DNA of 54,000 nucleotides from Clostridia bacterium (GCA_017936565.1 JAGBFG010000047.1:1-54000), one strand, 5' to 3'; counted from the first letter of the stretch, positions 1 through 6,984 are shown. The notes: generated by a model from the letters alone, not told the origin. Translations and numbers: made by a program.

Positions 1-1
1 A

Positions 2-99
2 CTTCGCCAAAGGCGAAGCGTGGATACCATCAGGAATAAGCCGCATCGGCTAAGCCGATGGGAGCGAACAGGGTTCGCAAAACGAAATCGAAGATTTCG
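2..99. repeat. Left array of four short perfect stem-loops
   Basis: Four small hairpins follow each other: 2-18 (CTTCGCC/GGCGAAG), 44-60 (CATCGGC/GCCGATG), 64-78 (GCGAA/TTCGC) and 83-99 (CGAAATC/GATTTCG). Arms are 5-7 bases; loops are three bases except 64-78, whose loop is five. They lie just upstream of the four-helix-bundle gene and resemble the hairpins at 755-999 on its other side. The array may continue to the left of the window. Function is unknown. This is direct sequence observation; no family assignment is made. Confidence 0.75.
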
Positions 100-107
100 C
101 GGCTTTT
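83..107 (+). terminator. Possible terminator formed by the last hairpin of the left array
   Basis: The stem-loop CGAAATC-GAA-GATTTCG is followed by CGGC and a run of T at 102-108. It could end transcription arriving from the left. The T-run lies only a few bases before the extended -10 element of the next gene. The stem is short and AT-rich, so termination strength is uncertain. Confidence 0.4.
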
Positions 108-110
108 TTA

Positions 111-119
111 TGATATAAT
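111..119 (+). promoter_or_regulatory. Extended -10 promoter for the four-helix-bundle gene
   Basis: TGATATAAT is an extended -10 element (TGnTATAAT). No good -35 is visible 17 bases upstream, as is common for extended -10 promoters. The start codon lies 24 bases downstream. Confidence 0.5.
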
Positions 120-142
120 AACGGCAGAAAGGCGGTGTTATT

Positions 143-490
143 ATGGCAGATTCGAAACTTCGTGACCTATCCACAGACTTTGCTGTTAAAATCATTAAAA
201 TGTGCGACGGCATAAAAGGTCACTATTCTCTTGTCAATCAGTTAGAGCGTTCCTCCACCTCCATCGGCGCAAATATTCACGAAGCGAATTATGCTCATAG
301 CAAAGCCGACTTTATTGCTAAATTTCAAATTGCACTGAAAGAGTGCTACGAAACAGAGTATTGGCTTGAATTGCTTGTAAAATCTGAATTACTTGACCGC
401 GAGATTGCAAAAGAACTTTATAATCAGTGCGGAACGATTCGCAGAATGCTGATTGCTTCAATTAATACCGCGAAAGAGAATATAAAATGA
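143..490 (+). CDS. Four-helix bundle protein (23S rRNA intervening-sequence protein family)
   Basis: This 115-residue all-helical protein matches the S23/IVP four-helix-bundle family. The signature is visible: a central LxxQLxRSSxSIxxNIxEA-like segment at about residues 31-49, then a second half rich in E, L and A (KECYETEYWLELL). The family was first described inside 23S rRNA intervening sequences, and relatives such as Avd act as nucleic-acid-binding accessory proteins of retroelements. Most chromosomal members have no known role. The start follows an AAAGGCGG-like site. The stop overlaps the next start by four bases (ATGA), so the two are translationally coupled. No 23S rRNA and no reverse transcriptase is present, so the classical context is missing. 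Stem-loop arrays lie on both sides, which suggests a small transferable unit. Family call is firm; function is unknown. Confidence 0.88.
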   Translation: MADSKLRDLSTDFAVKIIKMCDGIKGHYSLVNQLERSSTSIGANIHEANYAHSKADFIAKFQIALKECYETEYWLELLVKSELLDREIAKELYNQCGTIRRMLIASINTAKENIK

Positions 491-675
491 GAAAGGTAAA
501 TATTTTACAATTTATTGCTTCCATCTGTTTGTTGATCGGAAGTATTATCAATCTGTTAAATCTATTGATAGAGATTCCTTTTGCACTCTATTTCTGTACG
601 GGTCCGCTTTTATTATTATCGGTGATCTTATTTGGCGTTGCCATTGTCAGACAGATAAAAAACAAAAAGGAATAA
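487..675 (+). CDS. Small membrane protein coupled to the four-helix-bundle gene
   Basis: This 62-residue protein has two predicted membrane helices, about residues 6-27 and 32-55, and a basic C-terminal tail (QIKNKKE). It begins inside the stop codon of the previous gene (ATGA overlap), so it is almost certainly co-translated with the four-helix-bundle protein. No family is recognised. The tight coupling, good hydrophobic profile and position between the hairpin arrays support a real gene. A membrane anchor or partner for the upstream protein is possible but is only inference. Confidence 0.7.
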   Translation: MRKVNILQFIASICLLIGSIINLLNLLIEIPFALYFCTGPLLLLSVILFGVAIVRQIKNKKE

Positions 676-754
676 TTGTTGTTTCTATTATTGGACACCT
701 TTTTGCTGTTTTTTCCTACATTTAGACACCTTTTCGCACGTTTTAGGCAGAAAA

Positions 755-780
755 AAGCAAGTCGTAAGACTTGCTTTTTT
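755..780 (+). terminator. Intrinsic terminator after the four-helix-bundle operon
   Basis: A nine-base perfect stem (AAGCAAGTC / GACTTGCTT) with a GTAA tetraloop is followed directly by a run of T. It closes the two-gene unit and is also the first hairpin of the right stem-loop array. Confidence 0.85.
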
Positions 781-784
781 CTAT

Positions 785-999
785 CCAATCCGAAGGATTG
801 GCATGTAATCTCACCGCAGGTGAGTATGAAATCGATGTAGGCGTATGGCATTACGCGTCAGCGTGCATATAGGAACGCCTTTGGCGTTCCTCTTCCTTCG
901 GATTGATGCCATACATCACTTCGTGATGATTCCATACGGCACTTCGTGCCAATTCCATACCGCAACAAGTTGCGGATGATATACAAGGCTTGCGCCTTG
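785..999. repeat. Right array of short stem-loops with repeated spacer
   Basis: At least seven stem-loops follow the terminator: 785-801 (CCAATCC/GGATTGG), 810-824 (CTCACC/GGTGAG), 841-856 (GCGTA/TACGC), 872-890 (GGAACGCC/GGCGTTCC), 914-928 (CATCAC/GTGATG), 938-950 (GGCAC/GTGCC), 960-975 (CCGCAA/TTGCGG) and 984-999 (CAAGGC/GCCTTG). The last four start every 22-24 bases. They are separated by similar 8-10 base spacers (ATTCCATAC, AATTCCATA, ATGATATA). Loops are often TTC or similar. Segment 788-798 is also complementary to 894-904, so a larger fold could form. The frames open through this region show no coding signature and I leave them out. Base changes in the stems look compensated between units, which favours a structural or recombination role over coding. 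Confidence 0.8.
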
Positions 1000-1171
1000 A
1001 TTTATTTTCAAAAGGGTGGTACAATAAACTTACCGATAAATAAGAATTTGGATTACCACTATTTGACTCTTTATCCAATCTTATGCTTGGAATACCGCCA
1101 GCGTTTATTTCCCTGCCCTACAAAAACACCTCTACTGTTGGTTGATTTCTCCCCATTCAACCAACGGTATG

Positions 1172-1200
1172 TAGACGCAGGACGTGAGAGCCTTTATAAT
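1172..1200 (+). promoter_or_regulatory. Sigma-A promoter for the XRE/zinc-ribbon gene
   Basis: TAGACG (-35), a 17-base spacer and a perfect TATAAT (-10) lie just before the gene. An AAAGGAG ribosome binding site at 1208-1214 precedes the ATG at 1221, giving a very short leader. Confidence 0.6.
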
Positions 1201-1220
1201 GGAAGCGAAAGGAGAACGGG

Positions 1221-1832
1221 ATGAATCAAATAAAGATTGGTAAATTTATTGCCGAGCGCAGAAAGAAAGCGAATTTATCGCAAATGCAGTTGGCAGAAAA
1301 GCTTAACATCACCGACAGAGCTATATCAAAATGGGAAACAGGCAAATCACTTCCCGACTCGTCTATTATGCTTTTGCTTTGCGATATTTTGAACATTACC
1401 GTAAATGATTTATTATGTGGGGAGGTCATTACAATGGACAATTACAACAAAGAATTAGAAAAAAACCTGCTTGAAATAGTCAAGCAAAAGGAAGAGAGCG
1501 ACAAAAGACTGCTTCGCGCGGAATTGGTTATGGGTATATGCTGCCTTTTGCCGCTTATCGCTTCTGTTATCATCGCGCTGACCGTACCGATGGAAGGCTG
1601 GCTTGGCGGGGTAATTGTGGGAGTAAGCTTAATTCCGATTTTAATTGCGACGCCGTTTGCGCTGAAAATTGAGCAAAAGGCAGGATATTATGAATGCCAA
1701 AAATGCAAGCACCGATATGTTCCAAAGTATAGCCATGTGTTTTTTGCAATGCACGTTAACCGCACAAGGTATATGCGCTGCCCTAAGTGCGAAAAGAGGT
1801 CCTGGCAGAAAAAGGTGATAAGCAAGGAATAA
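1221..1832 (+). CDS. XRE-family regulator with two membrane helices and C-terminal zinc ribbon
   Basis: The 203-residue protein has a Cro/CI-type helix-turn-helix at about residues 6-63, with the SQMQLAEKL and ISKWE motifs. A charged helix follows at 74-100, then two hydrophobic helices at about 102-123 and 128-148. A zinc-ribbon-like tail carries two CxxC pairs (C159/C162 and C187/C190). The arrangement suggests a membrane-tethered DNA-binding protein with a metal-binding domain. It has its own promoter and lies right after the stem-loop array, transcribed with the island. Similar XRE-membrane proteins are common in Clostridia, often near transporters, but there is no transporter next to this one. 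The signal and targets are unknown. Confidence 0.85.
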   Translation: MNQIKIGKFIAERRKKANLSQMQLAEKLNITDRAISKWETGKSLPDSSIMLLLCDILNITVNDLLCGEVITMDNYNKELEKNLLEIVKQKEESDKRLLRAELVMGICCLLPLIASVIIALTVPMEGWLGGVIVGVSLIPILIATPFALKIEQKAGYYECQKCKHRYVPKYSHVFFAMHVNRTRYMRCPKCEKRSWQKKVISKE

Positions 1833-1847
1833 AGCCCATTTTCAAGG

Positions 1848-1880
1848 GGAAATCTTTCTGACAAAGGCTTCCCTTTTTTG
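1848..1880 (+). terminator. Weak terminator after the XRE/zinc-ribbon gene
   Basis: A GGGAA...TTCCC stem with a long loop is followed by TTTTTT. The stem is short, so this is only a likely terminator. Confidence 0.45.
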
Positions 1881-1915
1881 ATATAAAAATAGTTAATCAA
1901 TTTGGTTTTTCCCTA

Positions 1916-1944
1916 TTGACAAAACGCTTTGCCCGTGATACGAT
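1916..1944 (+). promoter_or_regulatory. Sigma-A promoter for the DUF4838 gene
   Basis: Perfect TTGACA (-35), 17-base spacer and TACGAT (-10). The roughly 55-base leader holds a small AGCC...GGCT hairpin and an AGGAG site at 1994-1998. Confidence 0.75.
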
Positions 1945-2007
1945 AGCCGTAGAGCCTGCTCTTCAAGAAGGGGCTTATTCTTTAAGTATAAATAGGAGTA
2001 ATGGTTT

Positions 2008-2973
2008 ATGCGGTACAAAGGAATTGTTATCTATCCCGAAGAGCTTTCGGATTATTGGTTAGACAGAGTCGCCGACAGCGGAATGAACTTTTTAGGCATT
2101 CATCCGATGGGCGGAAATTTACAGGGAAAGCCCATTGCAGAGGCTATTGAGTGGGTTCAAAGACCCGAAACGCAAAGACTGCTTGAAAGAGCGGAGTCTC
2201 TCGGCATTGCGGTGGAATATGAGATGCACGCGCTTTCGTGGCTGATGGAGAGAGAGCTTTTTGCTGAGCATCCCGACTGGTTCCGTATGGATGAAAATGG
2301 AGAGCGCACCAACGACTACAACTGCTGCGCTTCCAGCGAAGAGGGCTTGGCGCACCTTACCGAGAGAGCGGCAAAGCTCGCGTCTATATTCAAAACCCCG
2401 ACAGGCCGTTATCATTTCTGGACCGATGACGTTCCGAAGCCCAAATGCCACTGTCCCAAATGCCGTGAAATTTCCGCGGCAGATGAAACAATGAAGATTT
2501 ACAATGCCATAAACCGCGGCATACAGAGCGTCGACCCCAATGGGTGCCAATCCTACCTTGCTTACGATAACGTAATTGACGGACCTGACACCGTAAAGCC
2601 CGACAAGGGAATTTATCTTGAATTTGCGCCAATGCTGCGCAACACGCAACGCACCATTTGTGACCCCGAAAGCGAAATGAACAAAAGAGCCGTAGCACCC
2701 ATCAGAAGGCTTATCGAGCTGTTTGGCACAAAGGATGCGCAGGTTTTGGAATATTGGCTTGACAATTCGTGGTTCTCTGATTGGAAAATGCCTATTCGCC
2801 GCTTTGCTTTTTCGCCCGACATCGTTGCGATTGATTCCGCCTATTATGAAAAATGCGGCTTTGAAACCATAACCACCTTCGGCATCTATCTTGGCGAGGA
2901 TTATTACAAGTCCTTTGGCGAACACTTTGATGTACATTCCTATTCAAAGGCAGTCGGCAAGTTAAGCGATTAA
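2008..2973 (+). CDS. DUF4838-like TIM-barrel protein, putative glycoside-hydrolase relative
   Basis: This 321-residue protein resembles the DUF4838 family, barrel proteins related to glycoside hydrolases and often found with carbohydrate genes. Visible features are an acidic FWTDD motif at about 137-141, followed by CHCPKC at 147-152, which is typical of the family and may bind metal. Other barrel-like stretches are LGIHPMGGN, AVEYEMHALSW and EYWLDNSW. There is no signal peptide, so it is probably cytoplasmic, whereas many family members are larger, secreted, multidomain proteins. The start is set by AGGAG nine bases upstream; another ATG at 2001 is out of frame. The gene stands alone between its own promoter and a strong terminator. 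Substrate and activity are unknown. Confidence 0.75.
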   Translation: MRYKGIVIYPEELSDYWLDRVADSGMNFLGIHPMGGNLQGKPIAEAIEWVQRPETQRLLERAESLGIAVEYEMHALSWLMERELFAEHPDWFRMDENGERTNDYNCCASSEEGLAHLTERAAKLASIFKTPTGRYHFWTDDVPKPKCHCPKCREISAADETMKIYNAINRGIQSVDPNGCQSYLAYDNVIDGPDTVKPDKGIYLEFAPMLRNTQRTICDPESEMNKRAVAPIRRLIELFGTKDAQVLEYWLDNSWFSDWKMPIRRFAFSPDIVAIDSAYYEKCGFETITTFGIYLGEDYYKSFGEHFDVHSYSKAVGKLSD

Positions 2974-3000
2974 CCACCGCCGTATAACTGTTTTTTAACA

Positions 3001-3033
3001 AAAAGGAGCTTTGGCAAGCAAAGCTCCTTTTTG
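3001..3033. terminator. Bidirectional terminator between convergent genes
   Basis: A perfect stem (AAAGGAGCTTTG / CAAAGCTCCTTT) with a short GCAAG loop has A-runs on one side and T-runs on the other. It can serve the plus-strand DUF4838 gene and the minus-strand histidinol-phosphatase gene. Confidence 0.85.
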
Positions 3034-3075
3034 TATGTTGGAGTATCAGGCAGTAAAGCGCAGGCTTGCTTCTTT

Positions 3076-3852
3076 TTATTGTAAAAAGCGCAGGGGCGGC
3101 TTTCCGATGTAGTGAAGGTGATACTTCTTGACGAGCGAAAGAGCGACTTCGAGCGATGCGCCATCATACGCGCTTTGCGCGTCGTGCGCGTCAAAGCCAA
3201 AGGTGACGGGCGCGCCTTCCTCACCCATTATTTGAAGCAGCTTCTCGTTGGGGTAATAGCGACCTGTGCGAATGCCGAGAAAATTGATTTCAAGCGGAGT
3301 TTTATGTACTTTTGCCGCTTGGCAGATTTTGCGGAACTCGCTTTGATAAAGCGCCTCGTTTCCCACAAAATGCAGCACATCGGGATGCGCGACATATGTA
3401 AAAATTTCTTGCGCTATACCCTCGACGACGGCAGCGGTATAGGCTCTTAATCTTTCCTCATCTTCCGTTTTTACGGAAGCGTGATAGATATCGGGAGTGT
3501 CCTCAGGACAGTAAAAATGCTCTCCCATAATCAAATATTCCGCTCCGTATGCTTTTGTGTTTTCAAGCATCCGGGAGAAATTTCCCGGGTAATATTCCAT
3601 TTCAAATCCAAGATAAAGCTGAATTTTCCCCTTGTACTTTTCCTTTAATTCGTCTACGGTTTGTCTATAAAGGGACACATCCTCGACATACATACGGAAG
3701 GGGGACTGCTTGCCGTTTGAAAGCACCAAGGGGAAATGCTCCGAAAAGCCCATATATTTCACGCCGCCTGAGATGGCGCGCTTGACATACTCTTCCATAT
3801 CTCCTTCGGCGTGATGGCACAAATAGGTATGCGTATGAAAATTGTAATCCAT
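3076..3852 (-). CDS. hisJ: Histidinol-phosphatase, PHP family (HisJ/HisK type)
   Basis: The 258-residue protein belongs to the PHP metal-dependent phosphoesterase superfamily and most closely fits histidinol-phosphatase, which releases phosphate from L-histidinol phosphate in histidine synthesis. Metal-ligand motifs are in order: HTH at residues 6-8, SEHF near 38, GFEMEY near 83, GEHF near 112, HPD near 159 and the GFDAHD motif near the C-terminus. The ATG at 3852 is chosen because a GGGAAGAAAG site precedes it; an upstream in-frame ATG at 3921 has no such site. No other his gene is in the window, so another PHP phosphatase activity is possible. It is divergent from the next XRE gene. Confidence 0.85.
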   Translation of the reverse strand: MDYNFHTHTYLCHHAEGDMEEYVKRAISGGVKYMGFSEHFPLVLSNGKQSPFRMYVEDVSLYRQTVDELKEKYKGKIQLYLGFEMEYYPGNFSRMLENTKAYGAEYLIMGEHFYCPEDTPDIYHASVKTEDEERLRAYTAAVVEGIAQEIFTYVAHPDVLHFVGNEALYQSEFRKICQAAKVHKTPLEINFLGIRTGRYYPNEKLLQIMGEEGAPVTFGFDAHDAQSAYDGASLEVALSLVKKYHLHYIGKPPLRFLQ

Positions 3853-3948
3853 TTTCTTTCTTCCCTTGCTTTTATTAGTGAAAAAAGTTTTTTGAAAGCT
3901 TCCGCATATAGTATAGCACATCTATATACCGTTTGCGCAAAAATTTAC

Positions 3949-3977
3949 TTGTTTTTTCAAAAAAAATATGCTACAAT
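3949..3977 (+). promoter_or_regulatory. Promoter for the XRE/four-helix-membrane gene
   Basis: TTGTTT (-35), 17-base spacer and TACAAT (-10) lie about 35 bases before the ATG at 4011. Confidence 0.55.
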
Positions 3978-4010
3978 AGAAGCAACGATAAGATGATAAG
4001 GATATATTAT

Positions 4011-4607
4011 ATGGCTGATATCAAACAAACCGTTGCCAAAAACCTCACAGAATTGAGACAAGCGCATAATATGACACAGCTTGAGCTTGCTCAAAGGCTG
4101 AATTATTCGGACAAGGCAATCTCCAAGTGGGAGCGGGGAGAATCCATACCCGACCTATCTGTTTTAGCGGAGATTGCGGACTTGTTCGGCGTTTCTCTTG
4201 ACTATTTGATTCAAGAGGACCATACCGCCGCAACGCCCCTTCACCCCAAAAGAAGCTCCAAATACAACCATACCGTTATGACGCTTATCGCCTTGCTTTC
4301 CGTCTGGTTTTTAGCAACGCTTGCGTTTGTTTTGGTTTCCCTTCTTTTGAAGGACGCGCCTAATCTTTGGCTTTGCTTTGTATACGCTGTTCCTGTGACG
4401 GCAATCATTTGGCTTGTGCTGAACTTTGTTTGGCATAAGGGAAAGCAGAAGACGCTTATCATCTCTATTTTATTGTGGTCTGTTCTTGCTACCGTGCAGA
4501 TTTCCTTTCTACCTTACGGTACAAACGTCTGGCTTATTTATTTGCTTGGCATTCCCACTCAAATCATTCTTATCCTTTTGGCATTTATCAGAAAGAAGCG
4601 CTCATAA
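4011..4607 (+). CDS. XRE-family regulator with four transmembrane helices
   Basis: The 198-residue protein has an N-terminal Cro/CI-type helix-turn-helix (about residues 9-68, with TQLELAQRL and ISKWERGESIPD). The C-terminal half has four predicted membrane helices at about 89-113, 119-141, 148-167 and 173-193, then a basic end. It is a membrane-bound DNA-binding protein of a type common in Firmicutes. The ATG at 4011 is chosen over 3933 because the upstream frame crosses the promoter. A strong terminator follows, so it is a single-gene unit. Targets and signal are unknown. Confidence 0.88.
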   Translation: MADIKQTVAKNLTELRQAHNMTQLELAQRLNYSDKAISKWERGESIPDLSVLAEIADLFGVSLDYLIQEDHTAATPLHPKRSSKYNHTVMTLIALLSVWFLATLAFVLVSLLLKDAPNLWLCFVYAVPVTAIIWLVLNFVWHKGKQKTLIISILLWSVLATVQISFLPYGTNVWLIYLLGIPTQIILILLAFIRKKRS

Positions 4608-4634
4608 GAAATTTGGAGAAAAGAAGCGTTTTTT

Positions 4635-4666
4635 GTCACTCTACTGACAGTAGAGTGACTTTTTTT
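4635..4666 (+). terminator. Intrinsic terminator after XRE membrane regulator
   Basis: A ten-base perfect stem (GTCACTCTAC / GTAGAGTGAC) with loop TGACA is followed by seven T. Confidence 0.92.
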
Positions 4667-4772
4667 ATCTCTACTTTTTTCATTTTCTTTTTATACCTTG
4701 AAAAAGCAAGTGTAGAGAAAGGAATACTTTTTTTATGGTATGATAAGATATACCCAAAAAAGGAGATTTGCT

Positions 4773-5612
4773 ATGCAAAAATTCAAAATCGTGGCGGACT
4801 CTTCCGCCGATATAAAAGTCCTTGATGGCTGCGCTTTTGCCGCCGCTCCCTTAAAAATCATTACATCTGAGAAGGAATACAGGGACGACGCCCTTTTGGA
4901 TGTCGCGCAAATGGTTGAGGATCTTTCTGCTTACAAGGGGAAATCCCACACGTCCTGCCCGAACACAGAGGACTGGCTTCGCGCCTTTGAAGACGCGGAA
5001 TATATTTTTGTCGTTACCATTACATCCCACCTGTCCGGTAGCTTTAACACCGCATCCACGGCAAAGGACTTATATTGCTCTATGTACCCCGAAAGAAAGG
5101 TTTTCGTGATTGATTCCCTTTCAACAGGACCTGAGATGTGCCTGATTATTGAAAAAATTGCCGATTTTATAGCTCAAGGTCTTTTCTTTGAGCAGATTTG
5201 CGAAAGGATAACAGAGTATCAAAAAAGAACGGCGCTGCTCTTTATGTTGAAGTCTGTAAAAAATTTGGCAAACAACGGCAGAATTAATCCCTTGGTTGCC
5301 AAGGTTGTCGGGTTTCTCGGTATACGCATTGTGGGCAAGGCAAGCAACGAGGGAGAATTACAGACCCTGGATAAGTGCAGAGGCGAGGAAAAGGCACTCG
5401 ACGCTCTTGTTGCCAGAATGAAGGAGATGGGGTATGACGGCGGACGCGTTCTGATTGCCCATTGCCTCAATCCTTCTGAGGCTGAGAAGCTGAAAGCGAG
5501 ACTGCAAAAGAAAATGGGAGATATTCCTGTTTCCATTTATGCTTGCGGCGGTCTTTGCAGCTTTTATGCGGAAAAGGGCGGTCTTCTCATCGGATTTGAA
5601 CGGAATATATAA
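4773..5612 (+). CDS. DegV family fatty-acid-binding protein
   Basis: The 279-residue protein has the DegV fold. It opens with KIVADSSADI. The conserved lipid-headgroup loop TSHLSGSFNTA is near residues 86-96, and VIDSLSTGPEMCLII near 112-126. DegV/FakB proteins bind fatty acids and present them to the FakA kinase for phospholipid synthesis; no fakA is seen here. An AGGAG site precedes the ATG at 4773, while the in-frame ATG at 4740 lacks one. The length is normal for the family. The bound ligand cannot be told from sequence. Confidence 0.9.
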   Translation: MQKFKIVADSSADIKVLDGCAFAAAPLKIITSEKEYRDDALLDVAQMVEDLSAYKGKSHTSCPNTEDWLRAFEDAEYIFVVTITSHLSGSFNTASTAKDLYCSMYPERKVFVIDSLSTGPEMCLIIEKIADFIAQGLFFEQICERITEYQKRTALLFMLKSVKNLANNGRINPLVAKVVGFLGIRIVGKASNEGELQTLDKCRGEEKALDALVARMKEMGYDGGRVLIAHCLNPSEAEKLKARLQKKMGDIPVSIYACGGLCSFYAEKGGLLIGFERNI

Positions 5613-5927
5613 GAACAAAGAAAAAAGACTGCCCCTTGTCTTGCAAAAAGCAGTCTGAAAAGCTCTTTTTCAAAAACATTCATTTGCATACTTCTTATTT
5701 GTTTTTCAACAAAAGAATTATTTTGATGTTTTCTCAAAAAATCTTTTTTATCCAAGCTCTGTCCAAAAGGCAGGGCTTTTCTTCCCTCTTTTCATTTTTC
5801 CAACTTCAAAAGAGGACTTTTTTTCCAACCGTTATCACGGATTTTTCGCACTCTTGGCGCTTTTCTTTTCCCTCATAGATAAAACTACTTGGAAAAGCCA
5901 AACGGACTTGCCGTTCAAAAAACCAAC
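5613..5927. other. Intergenic region without a recognisable gene
   Basis: A 7-base stem (AGACTGC/GCAGTCT) with a long loop at about 5627-5657, followed at a short distance by a T-run, may terminate degV. At 5899-5914 a five-base stem (AACGG/CCGTT) could help terminate the minus-strand SASP gene. The rest is T-rich and the open frames through it show no protein-like composition. Confidence 0.5.
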
Positions 5928-6128
5928 TTACTTGTTGGTTTTGATAGAGTTCTCATAGGACTCGATCATTTTCTTCACCATCTGACCGCCAACAGAACCT
6001 GCTTGACGGGAGGTGAGTTCGCCGTTGTAACCCTCTTTCAAGTTTACGCCGACTTCAGAAGCAGCTTCCATCTTGAATTTATCAAGAGCAGCTTTTGCTT
6101 CAGGAACGATGACATTGTTTCTTGCCAT
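5928..6128 (-). CDS. Small acid-soluble spore protein, alpha/beta type
   Basis: The 66-residue protein is an alpha/beta-type SASP, which coats and protects DNA in dormant spores. Hallmarks are the MEAASEVGV segment near residues 31-39, corresponding to the germination-protease cleavage region, and the C-terminal TSRQAGSVGGQMVKKMIE motif. The ATG at 6128 is preceded by AGGAG; an in-frame ATG at 6161 is rejected because it lies in the leader. The expected sigma-G promoter could not be placed convincingly. A stem-loop with eight-base arms (6162-6187) lies in the leader. The gene indicates a spore-forming host. Confidence 0.95.
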   Translation of the reverse strand: MARNNVIVPEAKAALDKFKMEAASEVGVNLKEGYNGELTSRQAGSVGGQMVKKMIESYENSIKTNK

Positions 6129-6161
6129 TTCTTTTTCTCCTGTTTTTTTATCTATATTCAT

Positions 6162-6187
6162 CGAGGCGAACAGAAAAGCTCGCCTCG
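6162..6187 (-). promoter_or_regulatory. Stem-loop in the SASP leader
   Basis: CGAGGCGA and TCGCCTCG are perfect complements separated by ten bases, 34 bases upstream of the SASP start. No T-run follows on the minus strand. It may stabilise the long-lived spore mRNA or tune translation; this is inference. Confidence 0.5.
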
Positions 6188-6324
6188 CGGCGTAAAACGG
6201 CTTTTCAACCCACCGTTTTGTTTACTTTTCTCATTGCCTCTGTTACTATTGTGTGTTGATATTCACAAATTATTAATGGAAAATTCTATAAATTGAAATA
6301 AAAAATTTATACGGCGTTTTGCTA

Positions 6325-6365
6325 TAAAAAAAGGAAAACGGGCTGCCTTGAAGTAAGACAGCCCG
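6325..6365 (-). terminator. Terminator downstream of the cyclophilin gene
   Basis: On the minus strand the stem CGGGCTG/CAGCCCG (6339-6365) is followed by a T-rich run (6325-6338). A second strong hairpin, 6375-6401 (CACCTCGGTTG / CAACCGAGGTG), lies between it and the stop codon and has its T-run on the plus strand instead, so the two hairpins face opposite ways. Confidence 0.8.
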
Positions 6366-6406
6366 CGTCATTTACACCTCGGTTGCACCGCAACCGAGGT
6401 GTTTTT

Positions 6407-6877
6407 TTAGATAAGCGTGACTTTTTTCATTTTTTGGGGAACGGTGGGGCGGTCAGAATAGTCGGTTCTGACGGATGCTATCTCGTCGACCACGTCCATT
6501 CCTTCGACGACCTTACCGAAGGCGGCGTAGGCACCGTCTAAGTGGGGAGCGTCCTTATGCATAATGAAGAACTGAGAGGAGGCAGAGTCCTTCATCATAG
6601 AGCGCGCCATAGAAATGACGCCGCGGGTATGCTTTATGGGGTTATACCAACCGTTTTGCTTGAACTCGCCCTTTATTTTTTCATCGGCGCCGCCCATACC
6701 TGTACCTGTGGGGTCGCCGCCCTGAATCATAAAGCCCGCGATGACGCGGTGGAAAATGAGCCCGTCATAAAATCCGCTTTTTACCAATTTTTCAAAATTA
6801 GCGACGGTAATGGGGGCTGCTTCCTTATCAAGCTCCAGGGTGATGGTCTTGCCGTTTTCCATTTCGATTTTTACCAT
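6407..6877 (-). CDS. Peptidyl-prolyl cis-trans isomerase, cyclophilin type
   Basis: The 156-residue protein is a compact single-domain cyclophilin that isomerises Xaa-Pro peptide bonds. Visible active-site motifs are FHRVIAGFMIQGGDPTGTG near residues 42-60, SQFFIMHKDAP near 100 and LDGAYAAFGKVVEGMDVVD near 113-131. It has no signal peptide, so it acts in the cytoplasm. An AAGGAT site precedes the ATG. It is a single-gene unit with a consensus promoter and its own terminator, divergent from the yhaO-like gene. Confidence 0.93.
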   Translation of the reverse strand: MVKIEMENGKTITLELDKEAAPITVANFEKLVKSGFYDGLIFHRVIAGFMIQGGDPTGTGMGGADEKIKGEFKQNGWYNPIKHTRGVISMARSMMKDSASSQFFIMHKDAPHLDGAYAAFGKVVEGMDVVDEIASVRTDYSDRPTVPQKMKKVTLI

Positions 6878-6916
6878 TTTTATATCCTTCCTTCTTTACG
6901 GTTTCCTTTTTCGTTT

Positions 6917-6945
6917 AGTGTATCACTTTTTCGGGGCTTTGTCAA
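6917..6945 (-). promoter_or_regulatory. Promoter of the cyclophilin gene
   Basis: On the minus strand TTGACA (6940-6945), a 17-base spacer and TACACT (6917-6922). The -35 lies inside a 24-base near-perfect palindrome (6933-6956). Confidence 0.75.
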
Positions 6946-6956
6946 GACAGAGCCCC
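6933..6956. promoter_or_regulatory. 24-base palindrome overlapping a -35 box, candidate operator
   Basis: GGGGCT-T-TGTC-AA-GACA-G-AGCCCC is symmetric apart from one pair. It covers the cyclophilin -35 and lies 28 bases from the -35 of the divergent yhaO-like promoter. No T-run follows on either strand, so it is not a plain terminator. A repressor site is a reasonable guess, not proven. Confidence 0.45.
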
Positions 6957-6984
6957 AAGAAACAAGAAACAATTTATAAAAGGG

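Noticed and set aside
143..490. True 23S rRNA intervening sequence or a diversity-generating retroelement
   Set aside because: No rRNA sequence, reverse transcriptase or template/variable repeat is present nearby.
785..999. CRISPR array
   Set aside because: The units are short palindromes with differing stems and near-constant spacers, the reverse of CRISPR, and no cas genes are present.
588..1224. Several open frames on both strands (588-851, 851-1078, 946-1224)
   Set aside because: They run through the stem-loop array, lack ribosome sites, and their residues only reflect the hairpin sequences.
2119..2937. Long minus-strand frame opposite the DUF4838 gene
   Set aside because: It is fully antisense to a gene with promoter, ribosome site and family motifs, and shows no motif of its own.
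5564..5878. Short frames on both strands downstream of degV
   Set aside because: Low-complexity Phe/Ser/Lys-rich translation of T-rich DNA; no ribosome site.
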